Positions 17,657 to 26,766 of a stretch of DNA of 64,000 nt are shown here, in pieces. The notes beneath the pieces were generated by a model. That model worked only from the letters and a program-made list of their open reading frames with translations, did not search any database and was not told where the DNA came from. The position numbers and the translations under genes are program-made. Source of the stretch: Bacteroides sp. UBA1773. GTDB lineage: Bacteria > Bacteroidota > Bacteroidia > Bacteroidales > Bacteroidaceae. The stretch is taken from positions 49,316-113,315 of the forward strand of contig DCGR01000009.1 of the NCBI GenBank assembly GCA_002315285.1, in the 5' to 3' direction. Within the stretch, counting starts at the first letter, position 1. Every line of letters starts with the position of its first letter.

Positions 17657-19603
17657 TTAGTTTTTGAATAAATATGTTTTCTGTGGTTGTGCCACATCCT
17701 CGCCTGGCATCAGATACACGGTCATCTGCTGCGTGGCGTTGAGCGTCAGGTCGGCCTCGAAACCGACGAACTGACCACTCTTATTGGGTGAGTCGTAGGT
17801 GTTGGCAGGAGTCACACCGCGTGTGTAGAAGCGCACGGGGAAAGGAGCTTCCACCTTCAGGTAGAGCTTCTTGCCATCCTTTTCGAGCAATGCCGTGGTG
17901 TCGCTTGTGAAGGTTATCCGTTCGGCTTCGGTCAGCATGTTCCAAGTCACTTTGGTAAACTGGCCGTTGGTAGTAAACTGGTCTTGTATGACGGCATACC
18001 GCTTATCGACCAGCGACACGGCGCGTTTCACTCCCGGCATCTGGTCGTTGTACATGGCCGAGAGGTCGCTCATGACGTACATCGCGCCGTTACGCTCACC
18101 AAAGTCATCGAGATTGGCCATTGCGACAGCCGACTGTGGCTTGTCGTTGATGGTCAACGTATTGTGCGACTGTGTGCGGTGGCGGAACACGTCCCATCGC
18201 TGTGCGCCATCGCCGTGTCCCCAAAGCGATACGCCAGCCACCTCCAGTCGGTTATAATCCTCAATGCCAAAATCATAGGCCCAACGCACGCCATCAGCCT
18301 CGAAAATGAAGGAACCCACGTCGAGATGTGAGTGATTGGCTTTGGCGGTTCCCATCTTGAAGCCTAAGAATGAAGCATCGGCCTGCCACCTGGAACGCAT
18401 CACCGCCACAGGCGACTGGCCACGACCCGTCCACATGAGTGACTGAGGTTGTGGGGGATTGGCCAGCGAAGCTCCCGACCCAGCACCAAAGATCATGGCC
18501 ATGGGTAACAGTGAGGCTCCCTGTTGCGTCTGCCGCCGTTCGTTGTCGGCAGTGAACAGCAGGTTGGGCGGTAACAGCCAATTGCTGACATAGTCGGCTG
18601 AGGCATCGCGCTCGAACAGGCGTTTTTGATTGTAAAGCAAGGCTGCATCGTGGGTCTTGCTATAGAACCAGAATACGATAGGATTGAAGCCAACCACCGT
18701 ACCATTGTCGGAGTAACAGAACTGGCGGAGCGATGGTGTGATCATCATCTGTGCATACATGCCAGTGTGTAAGAAGCCGGGTGCATCGAGCAGCCCGAAA
18801 CTGTTTCCAAAGAGTTTCTCCAAGGCCGCAATCAGCATCACATTATAGGAAGTGCCGTAACTCCAGTAACCTGGCCCCTCAGGATAGGCTCCATCAGGAG
18901 CATACGCCTTCATGGCAAGCGGAACGGAATGGATGGCACGATTGATGAGTTGTGCTGACAGGTCGGGGTGATGTTCGAACACTGCCAATGCACCGTAGGT
19001 CATGCCGCCGTTGCATACTTGATTCCAGTTGTGGTCGGCATTCAGGAACCAGGCATTGGCCTCGACGAGCGACTCCTTCAGTCCTTTCTCCACGATGGCC
19101 GTACGGATTTCCTTGCGTGAGGTCTCCGGAAGCGTATCGTAGCACCAGTCGTAACCAATGGAGAGTGCCATGGTCATTTCCGACGTATCAAGAAAATGTG
19201 AAGGATTCCAGTCGGAAAACTGTGCGGCTGCCAGCATTTCCTGCTCGGCACGTTGGGCATATTGCTTGTTGCCGGTGGTTCGATAGGCATAGCTCAGCAA
19301 GAAGATGCGTCGCAGATTGTCGCGCGAGATGCTCAATATGCGCATTCCCACTTTCACCCGCTCATTGGTGGGGACTTGCAGCAGTTTGTCGCATTCTGAT
19401 ACTATTCCTTCCTGTAACCCACTCCAGTAGGCATCGCGTTTGATTTTCTTCATAAGTGCCTTTTCCTCTCCTTTCAGCAACAAAAGGCGCGGATGGCGCG
19501 GCAATGTGGTGGATGGTGACACTTGCTGAGGTTGTGCAAACATGACACAGCCCCAGCAACATGCCAACAATGATAGTATGGTTTTTCGTAACAATATTGT
19601 CAT
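17657..19603 (-). CDS. Heparinase II/III-family polysaccharide lyase C (with extra loop)
   Basis: 648 residues, the longest of the nine. The extra length is an insertion near residues 335-365 (after SADYVSNWLLPPN, through NERRQTQQGAS) just before the GAGSGASLANPPQP loop. Motifs HNWNQVCNGG, GYWSYGTSYN and NHSHLDVGSF are intact. The signal peptide LLRKTILSLLACCW is nearly the same as that of H, which is 11 kb away, while the C-terminus (YTRGVTPANTYDSPN) groups with E. The start ATG carries a 9-bp in-frame addition (ATG ACA ATA TTG) relative to H. A CCTAGG decamer array lies just upstream, between D and C. Confidence 0.88.
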   Translation of the reverse strand: MTILLRKTILSLLACCWGCVMFAQPQQVSPSTTLPRHPRLLLLKGEEKALMKKIKRDAYWSGLQEGIVSECDKLLQVPTNERVKVGMRILSISRDNLRRIFLLSYAYRTTGNKQYAQRAEQEMLAAAQFSDWNPSHFLDTSEMTMALSIGYDWCYDTLPETSRKEIRTAIVEKGLKESLVEANAWFLNADHNWNQVCNGGMTYGALAVFEHHPDLSAQLINRAIHSVPLAMKAYAPDGAYPEGPGYWSYGTSYNVMLIAALEKLFGNSFGLLDAPGFLHTGMYAQMMITPSLRQFCYSDNGTVVGFNPIVFWFYSKTHDAALLYNQKRLFERDASADYVSNWLLPPNLLFTADNERRQTQQGASLLPMAMIFGAGSGASLANPPQPQSLMWTGRGQSPVAVMRSRWQADASFLGFKMGTAKANHSHLDVGSFIFEADGVRWAYDFGIEDYNRLEVAGVSLWGHGDGAQRWDVFRHRTQSHNTLTINDKPQSAVAMANLDDFGERNGAMYVMSDLSAMYNDQMPGVKRAVSLVDKRYAVIQDQFTTNGQFTKVTWNMLTEAERITFTSDTTALLEKDGKKLYLKVEAPFPVRFYTRGVTPANTYDSPNKSGQFVGFEADLTLNATQQMTVYLMPGEDVAQPQKTYLFKN

Positions 19604-19619
19604 GGTTCCAAGTCAGTAA

Positions 19620-19670
19620 GGATTCCCTAGGATTCCTGGGATTCCCTAGGGTTCCCTAGTGTTTCCTAAG
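19620..19670 (-). repeat. Decamer CCTAGG array between D and C
   Basis: CCTAG/CCTGG/CCTAG/CCTAG/CCTAA cores start at 19626, 19635, 19645, 19655 and 19665, at a 10-bp period apart from the first 9-bp step. The array begins directly after the stop codon of gene D and lies upstream of the start of gene C. Homologous arrays occur only at 30821-30871 and 32761-32820. Confidence 0.85.
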
Positions 19671-19671
19671 A

Positions 19672-21531
19672 TTAAAATTTATAAGGAGCTTTCGCGCCGC
19701 TTACCTGTTCGCCCGGCATCAGATAGACAGCAATCTGCTGTGTGGTGTTGAGCGCGAGGTCGGCCTCGAATCCTACGAAACGTTCGCCATTGAGCGGGGT
19801 GTCGTAAGTGTTGGCGGGAACAGCCAACTCGTTGTAGAAGCGGACTGGGAACGGAGCATCGACCTTCAGGTAGAGCTTCTTGCCACCCTTTTCCAGCAAC
19901 AAGGTAGTCTCGTTGATGGTTGTCACCTTCTCAGCCTCGCTGGTCATGTTCCAGCGCACCTTGGTGAACTGTCCGTTGGTGGTGAACAGATCCTGGATGA
20001 CAGCATACTTCTTATCGACCAGTGATACAGCACGCTTCACGCCCGGAATCTGATCAGCAAAGACAGCCGAGATGTCGCTCATGGCATACATCACGCCATT
20101 GCTCTCGCCCGAGTCGTTGAGGTCGGCAACGCCTTTCACAAGCTGTGGCTTGTCGTTGAAGCACAGCGTACTGTGCGACTTGGTGCGATACTTGTATACA
20201 TCCCAACGCTGTGAAGGCTGTGTGGTGTTCCACAAGTCCACGCCACGGGTCTCCAGCCGATTGTAGTTCTCTCCACCCAAATCGATTGCCCAACGGATGC
20301 CGTCAGCCTCGAAGATGAAAGAGCCTACGTCCATGTGTGCATGGTTGACGGAAGGAGAGCCCATCTTGTAGCCCAAGAAGGTGTTGCCAGGAGCCCATCC
20401 GGAGCGCATGACAGCTACCGAGGTGGCACTCTGCTTGGCATACATGAGTGCTGTCGGTTCGGCTGGATTGGCCAATGATGCACCAGAGCCTGCTCCGAAA
20501 ATCAGGGCAAGCAGCAACGTGCGGTCTTTCAGGTAGCTTTTCTGTGTGTTTTGCTCGAACAGGCTTTTCTGATAATACAACAATGCGGGATCCTGAGTCT
20601 TGCTATAGAACCAGAACACAGCGGGATTGAAGCCAGCGCGGGCTCCGTTGTCGGAATAGTTGAATTGATAGAATGAAGGCGAGATGAGCGATTGTGAATA
20701 GACACCCGTCTGCAGGAAGCCCGGAGTGGCATTCAGACCGAAATCGGTGCCAAAGGCCTTTTCGAGGGCTGCATTGAAGAATACGTTGAATGTGGTGCCA
20801 TAGCCCCAGTAACCGGGACCTTCGGGATAGGCTCCTGCGGGTGCATAGGCTGCCATGGAGAGCGGCAATGTGTTGAGTGCACGGTTGATGATTTGAGTGC
20901 TGAACTCCTTGTTGTCCTCGAACACAGCCAGTGCGCCATACAGCATGCCGGCATTGCACACCTGATTCCAGTTGTGGTTGCAGGTGAGGAACCAAGCCTG
21001 CTTCTCGTTGAGCGAAGCTTTCAATCCCTTTTCGATGATGGCTGTGCGGATTTTCTCACGCGAGGCAGCTGGCAGTGCATCGTAGCACCAGTCATAGCCA
21101 ACGGCGAGTGCCATGGTCATCTCAGCTACATCGAGGAAGTGGGATGGGTTCCAGGTGTCAAAATCTGCAGCGCACAACATTTCCTGCTCGGCGCGGGCAG
21201 CATATTTCTTCTGTCCCGTCATGCGGTAGGCATAGCCGAGGAAATACATGCGGCGGAGATCCTCTGTCTGCACGGCCATACGCATACCTACGAGGCGTTT
21301 GGGCTGGATAGGCAGGTCGATGATGGCTTCGGCTTCCTTCAGCACATCGGCATGAAGGGCTTTCCAGTAGCTGTCCTTGTTGATTTTCTTTTTCAATGCA
21401 CTTTCCTCTCCTTTGAGCATCAGCAAACGCGGATGTTTGGGGAGTTTCACGTCGGTAGTCACTTGTTGACTCTGTGCTTGGATGCCACAGGTGATGAGCA
21501 GGGCAAAAAGCACAATGATGATTTTCTTCAT
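19672..21531 (-). CDS. Heparinase II/III-family polysaccharide lyase D
   Basis: 619 residues, Sec signal cut near IQAQ. Motifs HNWNQVCNAG (near 187), GYWGYGTTFN (near 240) and NHAHMDVGSF (near 397) are intact. N-terminal MAVQTEDLRRMYFLGYAYR and C-terminal NELAVPANTYDTPLNG with an APYKF terminus link it to B. The strand that carries DAPFPVRFY where sisters have EAPFPVRFY, and EKGGKK for EKDGKK, are small local changes. It is followed, directly after its stop, by a CCTAGG array and then gene C, and is preceded by gene E with a 24-bp gap. Confidence 0.9.
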   Translation of the reverse strand: MKKIIIVLFALLITCGIQAQSQQVTTDVKLPKHPRLLMLKGEESALKKKINKDSYWKALHADVLKEAEAIIDLPIQPKRLVGMRMAVQTEDLRRMYFLGYAYRMTGQKKYAARAEQEMLCAADFDTWNPSHFLDVAEMTMALAVGYDWCYDALPAASREKIRTAIIEKGLKASLNEKQAWFLTCNHNWNQVCNAGMLYGALAVFEDNKEFSTQIINRALNTLPLSMAAYAPAGAYPEGPGYWGYGTTFNVFFNAALEKAFGTDFGLNATPGFLQTGVYSQSLISPSFYQFNYSDNGARAGFNPAVFWFYSKTQDPALLYYQKSLFEQNTQKSYLKDRTLLLALIFGAGSGASLANPAEPTALMYAKQSATSVAVMRSGWAPGNTFLGYKMGSPSVNHAHMDVGSFIFEADGIRWAIDLGGENYNRLETRGVDLWNTTQPSQRWDVYKYRTKSHSTLCFNDKPQLVKGVADLNDSGESNGVMYAMSDISAVFADQIPGVKRAVSLVDKKYAVIQDLFTTNGQFTKVRWNMTSEAEKVTTINETTLLLEKGGKKLYLKVDAPFPVRFYNELAVPANTYDTPLNGERFVGFEADLALNTTQQIAVYLMPGEQVSGAKAPYKF

Positions 21532-21555
21532 GATAGGTGAACTTTATTGGGTTAA

Positions 21556-23418
21556 TTAAAACGAATAAGGTTTCTTTGGTTGTGTCACTTCCTCGCCTGG
21601 CATCAGATAGACTGTGACCTGTTGTGTGGCGTTGAGCGCGAGGTCGGCCTCAAAACCCACAAATTGCCCTATGGTGTTGGGCGAATCGTAGGTGTTGGTA
21701 GGGGTGACACCGCGGGTGTAGAAGCGTATGGGGAAAGGAGCTTCCACACGGAGGTAGAGCCGCTTGCCATCCTTTTCGAGCAGCGCAGTGGTGTCGCTGG
21801 TAAATGTTACCTTTTCGGCCTCGGTCAGCATGTTCCATGCCACCTTCGTGAACTGTCCGGCAGTGGTGAGTTGGTCCTGGATGACGGCATACCGCTTATC
21901 GACCAATGAAACGGCACGTTTCACTGTAGGAATCTGGTCGGCATAGATGGCCGAAAGGTCGCCAGCAGCATACATCACGCCATCGCGCTCACCCGAATCG
22001 GCCAGCTCAGCCCGAGCCCTGACGAGTTGGGGCTTGTCGTTGAAGCAAAGCGTGTTGTGGGCTTGGGTACGATAGCGGAACACATCCCAACGTTGCGATG
22101 TCTGTGCCATGCCCCATAGATCCACACCACGGGTTTCCAGCCGGTTGTAGTTCTCGCCACCGAAGTCGTATGCCCAGCGTATGCCTTCGGCCTCGAAGAT
22201 GAACGCTCCGACATCCATGTGGGCGTGTCCGGTAGAAGCCGCTCCGAACTTGATGGCAAGGAAGGTGTTCCCCTCCGACCATCCTGAGCGCATGGCAGCT
22301 ACTGGTGTGGTGCCAGTGGCGGAATACATCAATGTGGTGGGTTCGGCGGGATTGGCCAACGAGGCATCGGAGCCTGCTCCGAACAAGAGGGCGAGGATGA
22401 GCCAACGATTGGTGAGATAGGTCTTTTGTGTGTTGTTCTCAAACAGCTTTTTCTGATAATAGAGCAAGGAAGGATTTTTCAGCTTGCTGTAGAACCAGAA
22501 CACGGCAGGTGCGAATCCTGCATGGGCTCCGTTGTCGGAGTAATTGAACATATACAACGATGGCGTGATGAGTGCCTGCGTGTATAATCCGGTCTGCATG
22601 AAGCCAGGCGCGTCGGACAACCCGAAATCGGTGCCCAACGCTTTTTCCAAAGCCGCGATGATGAAGACGTTGTTGGTGGTGCCATAGCCCCAGTAACCGG
22701 GTCCTTCGGGATAACCACCCTGGGGCGCGTATTCCTGCATTGGCAGTGTAATGGTTCGCAGGGTGCGGTTGATGATGTCGGTACAGAAGGGCTTGTCGTT
22801 CTCGAATACCGCCAATGCACCATACAACATACCGGCATTGCAAACTTGGTTCCAGTTGTTTCTCGACTGTAGGAACCAGGCTTCCTTCTCGTTGAGCGAA
22901 GCCTTCAGTCCTTTTTCGATGATGGCTGTGCGGATGGTATGTTTCGAAGCTTCCGACAGGAAATGGAAGAACCAGTCGTAGCCGATGGCCAGCGCAAAGG
23001 TGGTTTCAGCCGTGTCGAGGAAATGGGAAGGATTCCAAGTGTCGTAGGCAGCCACACAGAGCAGTTCCTGCTCGGCGCGGACAGCGTATTTCCGCTGTCC
23101 GGTCATCCGGTAAGCATACCCTAACAGGAAAGTGCGCCGCATGGCTTCGTAACGTTCCATGCGCTTCCCTTCCATTTGTTTCTCGTGGACAGGGATGGAA
23201 AGCACCTTGTCGGCTTCCTTCAGGAAATCGTTGTGCAGGCTTGTCCAGTAGCTGTCACGCCTTATCTTCTTTTTCAATGCGCCTTCCTCGCCTTTGAGCA
23301 TCAATAGGCGAGGATGTGCAGGCAGCTTGGTCCCGACGGTCATGGGTTGGTCTTGTGCCTTGATGCCACAGACCATCAGGAACGCGAAAAGTAGCGATAG
23401 TAATCTTGTCGTTTTCAT
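21556..23418 (-). CDS. Heparinase II/III-family polysaccharide lyase E
   Basis: 620 residues, signal cut near IKAQ. Motifs NNWNQVCNAG, GYWGYGTTNN and GHAHMDVGAF are intact. It differs from sisters in FGAASTGHAHMD, where GxAxxTG replaces the GSPSVNH-type lead, and in FFHFLSEASKHT in place of CYDALPAASR near residue 150. Its start codon overlaps the stop of the upstream fusion gene F (ATGA, 23415-23418), the only overlapping pair in the array, so translational coupling between a fusion lyase and a single-module lyase is likely. Confidence 0.9.
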   Translation of the reverse strand: MKTTRLLSLLFAFLMVCGIKAQDQPMTVGTKLPAHPRLLMLKGEEGALKKKIRRDSYWTSLHNDFLKEADKVLSIPVHEKQMEGKRMERYEAMRRTFLLGYAYRMTGQRKYAVRAEQELLCVAAYDTWNPSHFLDTAETTFALAIGYDWFFHFLSEASKHTIRTAIIEKGLKASLNEKEAWFLQSRNNWNQVCNAGMLYGALAVFENDKPFCTDIINRTLRTITLPMQEYAPQGGYPEGPGYWGYGTTNNVFIIAALEKALGTDFGLSDAPGFMQTGLYTQALITPSLYMFNYSDNGAHAGFAPAVFWFYSKLKNPSLLYYQKKLFENNTQKTYLTNRWLILALLFGAGSDASLANPAEPTTLMYSATGTTPVAAMRSGWSEGNTFLAIKFGAASTGHAHMDVGAFIFEAEGIRWAYDFGGENYNRLETRGVDLWGMAQTSQRWDVFRYRTQAHNTLCFNDKPQLVRARAELADSGERDGVMYAAGDLSAIYADQIPTVKRAVSLVDKRYAVIQDQLTTAGQFTKVAWNMLTEAEKVTFTSDTTALLEKDGKRLYLRVEAPFPIRFYTRGVTPTNTYDSPNTIGQFVGFEADLALNATQQVTVYLMPGEEVTQPKKPYSF

Positions 23419-26400
23419 TTTGTCTCAAGAATGTTGAACGTGGTCAGTTGCTTCCCTTTCTTGTCGTGTTTGGCATAACGAAGGGTTTGCAGCGCGTTGC
23501 CTTCGATGCCGTATGTGATGATTTCCTTTTCTCCATTCCGATATGCTATCTCAAAGGCATTGTCTCCTTTGGCTTTGATGCCTGCAATGGGAAGCTGCTC
23601 GCCCGCCTGCAGGGGATAGAAGATGTATGGTTCCACCACTTGTCCGGCTGCCGTCCGATAGAAAGTAGGAGTAGCCACAGCCCGGCATTCCTCACCCGAC
23701 GTACCTGGGCCGGACACCCATCCCTGCACTTCTGGGTCTTCCTGTCCTTGAATCACCTTCAGCTCCGTATTGTCGCGACGTAGGCGCACGATGGCGATGT
23801 TCGGCTCACCTTTGTCTGTGGTCTGGATGGCATTGAGCGACTTGTCGATGGCATACTGGGTAGTATTGAAGTGGAACCACGAAGCATACTCATGACTGGC
23901 TGCATCGCGCGGTGTGAACACATCGAACAGAAGCCAATACTTGTTCTTAAGGAACACAAGGGCACGATATTGGGTGACCGACTGGTCGATGTCCCATCCC
24001 TGACTCTTATAATCCCACATACCCGTAAGGACAGAGTTGAGGTCGGGTCCGAAACCTTCATCATACCATCCCTCGGCAAAGTCGAAGCTCTTGTTGGAGA
24101 TCCAGCGGTTCTTCATCGGAGCACGGCTGTGGCAGATAGTGTCCTCTCCCTTACGCAAACGTCGCTTCTGATCGTTGCCATCGACACGCGACACGTTGTG
24201 GCCACGCGCCATGATGGCGCAACGACGCCACTGAGACACATCGTAGGAATAACCGCCAAACTCGGTGACGAGCCGCTTGCCGTATGCGCTGATGATGGGT
24301 GAGAGCTTATCCTCGTGCTGGTGTCCGGCTCCAAACGGACCTACATCAAAGTTGGCATACAAAGCCTTGGAACCCCAATCGGAACGCATGGTGTACCACC
24401 CAGACCATGGCATCCAGGTAGAGGTGAAGGTGGGCTCAGTGCCTTGCTCGCCCGAAGTAGCCACATACTGGAAATCGGTGCGTTGCGGGAAGTACTTGTA
24501 ACCCTCGGCAAGCAGATTGCGGCATTCGCCCCAACCAGAATCGTTGAGGGCCGGAATACGTCCATCAGGCATTACGATATTGAGGTAGAAGTGATAGGCT
24601 TTCTCCAATCCCTCTACATACCCATCGGGCAGTTGGTAATTGTTGACGGATGCAATCTTGTAAATGCCAAGCATGTTGCCCAAGCTCACATAGTGATAGC
24701 CGGTGGCCAGTTCCACTTGCGCGCCATCGGGATAGAACTGTATCTGTTCCTCGGCACGGAGGCAGTTGGCGGCTTGGTCGCGCCACTCCTTGGCAAGCTT
24801 GAACTCGGGAAATACCATACCAATATGGAACAAGCCGTTCATCTCCATCGTAAGCCAGTTGTTGTGGCTGGTGAAAGTGCGCAGATGCAATCCATGCTCA
24901 TAGAACGACTTCACCATCATGATGATGCTCTCATCGTCGAACGAGGGTGAACCAAGGAAATAATAAAACGCATTGGGCCACGGACCGCAGGTGCGGATGC
25001 CAGCCTCGATGGTACGCCAGCGGGAATAAGGACAATTGGCAGAATAGTCGGGCAGGGGATTGGTGGCTATCCAGCTACGCAATTGGGCCACAAAGGCCTT
25101 GGCATATTTTTCATTGCCTGTTGCCCAATAGGCCTTGCCTAATTCCGTCCAGAACGGATGGCGGCTGAGCTGCCATGTCCATTCGTTGTATTGCAGAGGA
25201 GTAGGGTTCACACCCCACACGATGTCGTTGCCGAAGTCATGCCATACGCCACAACTGATGAGATTGTTGGCTGCATATTTGTCGGCAAGCGTACAGTCGT
25301 AAGCTGCATTGCGGCTTTGGGGTGCAGCATAGTCGCGCCAGTCGAAGAACCAGCGAGGCGACTTGCGTGCCTTCAGATAGGCCACGAAATGATGCTTGGC
25401 CGATGCGTAGTCTTTATTGGCCACATCCTGTTTCACGGTCTCCAATCCGGGATAATCCAAATCAATGGCACTGAAGAGTTCCGCATCGTCGGTAAGTGGT
25501 CCTTCCTCGTTGAGCGGATAGATGAGCTGGTTCAGGGAAGTCTCTGGCTTGAATCCGTCATGACAGTATTCGAGCAGGTTCTGGAGTTGGGCGCGATAAG
25601 TGGTGGCACCATAACGGGTGCCTGCTATCATCAACACCCTCGAAAGCATCCCAGCGCCACGTTTCCCCGTAATCTCCTCTTTCGGGAAAGCCTTTTCACC
25701 CGACAGATAGGGGAAATACCACTCGATGGCCTTTCGCAATGTGACACCATTGGATGTCTGGTATTCCCATAGGTTGACACCCCGTTTCTCTGCCATCATG
25801 GCCAGTTCCACTAGCCCGGCAAGGTTCATGCCGCAGTATGACCATGGTTTGGTACGTGCCAATTCCTCGGGCTGCGCCCCATCGGCGGCAAGTTGCTGGT
25901 CGAAACGTTTGCGGGTCACCTCGTCCAGTTGCTTGAATGCAGCAGAGGTTTTCCCGGTATAGATGTTGAAGGCCACCACTTGAGCATCGTAATAAGTGCC
26001 ATGGTTGTTCTTGGCCTTCGCTTCATCGAGTCCGATAGGACTGGTAGTCATCCATTCCGTAAACTCGGCAAACCATTGTTGCAAGGCCTTGTCGTCGGCA
26101 TCGGTCCACGCGGAGGACGGACGGAGCAGGATGACGCCATCGAGCATGGTGGCCAAGTCGCGTGTGTCGATGAGTCCCACCCCACGACCATCGCAGACAC
26201 CTGGTATCTGCTGGCCATAGTTCAAGTTAGGATTCATCTTGGTGTCCTTGTCGAGGAACCAGGTACGCAACAACTTGGCAGCGTGGGTTGCGTATTTCTC
26301 TTTGCCCGAGAAATAATATGCCAAGCCCAACTTATAGACCATGTCGGTCAGTCGTGCGATGTAGATATGGTCTGTGAAGTCGTTGATTTCAGGATTGACA

Positions 26401-26738
26401 ATGCCATCCTTGCGGATGTATGGCAGGCCATCGGGTTTGTTAGGGTCGGGCCACCAGTAAATGCCGCGGCTCACATAGTCGTGCTTGTCGCCCGAGGGTG
26501 GAACCTGTTTCTTGTCCATCACGCTGAATGGTTTCACATCCAGCATTTTATCCACTTCGCTGATGAGCCGATCGTAGGCAGGCATCACGTTTGGCTGGTG
26601 TCGGCGAATGGCTTGCTTGCTTGCGTAAAGTACATTACGGTTGAGCACTATCAGGGTTGGCTCATCCTGAGGGGCTTGTGCCATTGATGGCAGCACGAGG
26701 ACGAGCAGAAATAGTGCGACGGTCAATATTTTTTTCAT
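23415..26738 (-). CDS. Alginate-lyase-like + heparinase II/III fusion lyase F
   Basis: 1,107 residues with an ordinary Sec signal (MKKILTVALFLLVLVLPSMAQA), so secreted or periplasmic, unlike the four other fusions. Residues about 30-340 form an alginate_lyase-type toroid (as in PL5 and PL17) with candidate residues Asn245-His246 in NNHGTYY, Arg296 and Tyr301. Residues about 420-1,100 are a complete heparinase II/III module: NNW near 626, Tyr681 in GYHYVS and His806/His808 in GHQHED, ending in a beta-sandwich. Known PL17 enzymes have one toroid plus the sandwich in about 730 residues; here there are two toroids, so two active sites are plausible. It opens the second super-block and is coupled to gene E. 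Confidence 0.88.
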   Translation of the reverse strand: MKKILTVALFLLVLVLPSMAQAPQDEPTLIVLNRNVLYASKQAIRRHQPNVMPAYDRLISEVDKMLDVKPFSVMDKKQVPPSGDKHDYVSRGIYWWPDPNKPDGLPYIRKDGIVNPEINDFTDHIYIARLTDMVYKLGLAYYFSGKEKYATHAAKLLRTWFLDKDTKMNPNLNYGQQIPGVCDGRGVGLIDTRDLATMLDGVILLRPSSAWTDADDKALQQWFAEFTEWMTTSPIGLDEAKAKNNHGTYYDAQVVAFNIYTGKTSAAFKQLDEVTRKRFDQQLAADGAQPEELARTKPWSYCGMNLAGLVELAMMAEKRGVNLWEYQTSNGVTLRKAIEWYFPYLSGEKAFPKEEITGKRGAGMLSRVLMIAGTRYGATTYRAQLQNLLEYCHDGFKPETSLNQLIYPLNEEGPLTDDAELFSAIDLDYPGLETVKQDVANKDYASAKHHFVAYLKARKSPRWFFDWRDYAAPQSRNAAYDCTLADKYAANNLISCGVWHDFGNDIVWGVNPTPLQYNEWTWQLSRHPFWTELGKAYWATGNEKYAKAFVAQLRSWIATNPLPDYSANCPYSRWRTIEAGIRTCGPWPNAFYYFLGSPSFDDESIIMMVKSFYEHGLHLRTFTSHNNWLTMEMNGLFHIGMVFPEFKLAKEWRDQAANCLRAEEQIQFYPDGAQVELATGYHYVSLGNMLGIYKIASVNNYQLPDGYVEGLEKAYHFYLNIVMPDGRIPALNDSGWGECRNLLAEGYKYFPQRTDFQYVATSGEQGTEPTFTSTWMPWSGWYTMRSDWGSKALYANFDVGPFGAGHQHEDKLSPIISAYGKRLVTEFGGYSYDVSQWRRCAIMARGHNVSRVDGNDQKRRLRKGEDTICHSRAPMKNRWISNKSFDFAEGWYDEGFGPDLNSVLTGMWDYKSQGWDIDQSVTQYRALVFLKNKYWLLFDVFTPRDAASHEYASWFHFNTTQYAIDKSLNAIQTTDKGEPNIAIVRLRRDNTELKVIQGQEDPEVQGWVSGPGTSGEECRAVATPTFYRTAAGQVVEPYIFYPLQAGEQLPIAGIKAKGDNAFEIAYRNGEKEIITYGIEGNALQTLRYAKHDKKGKQLTTFNILETK

Positions 26739-26766
26739 ACGTTTTTTTATTGGTGAATGATGTTGC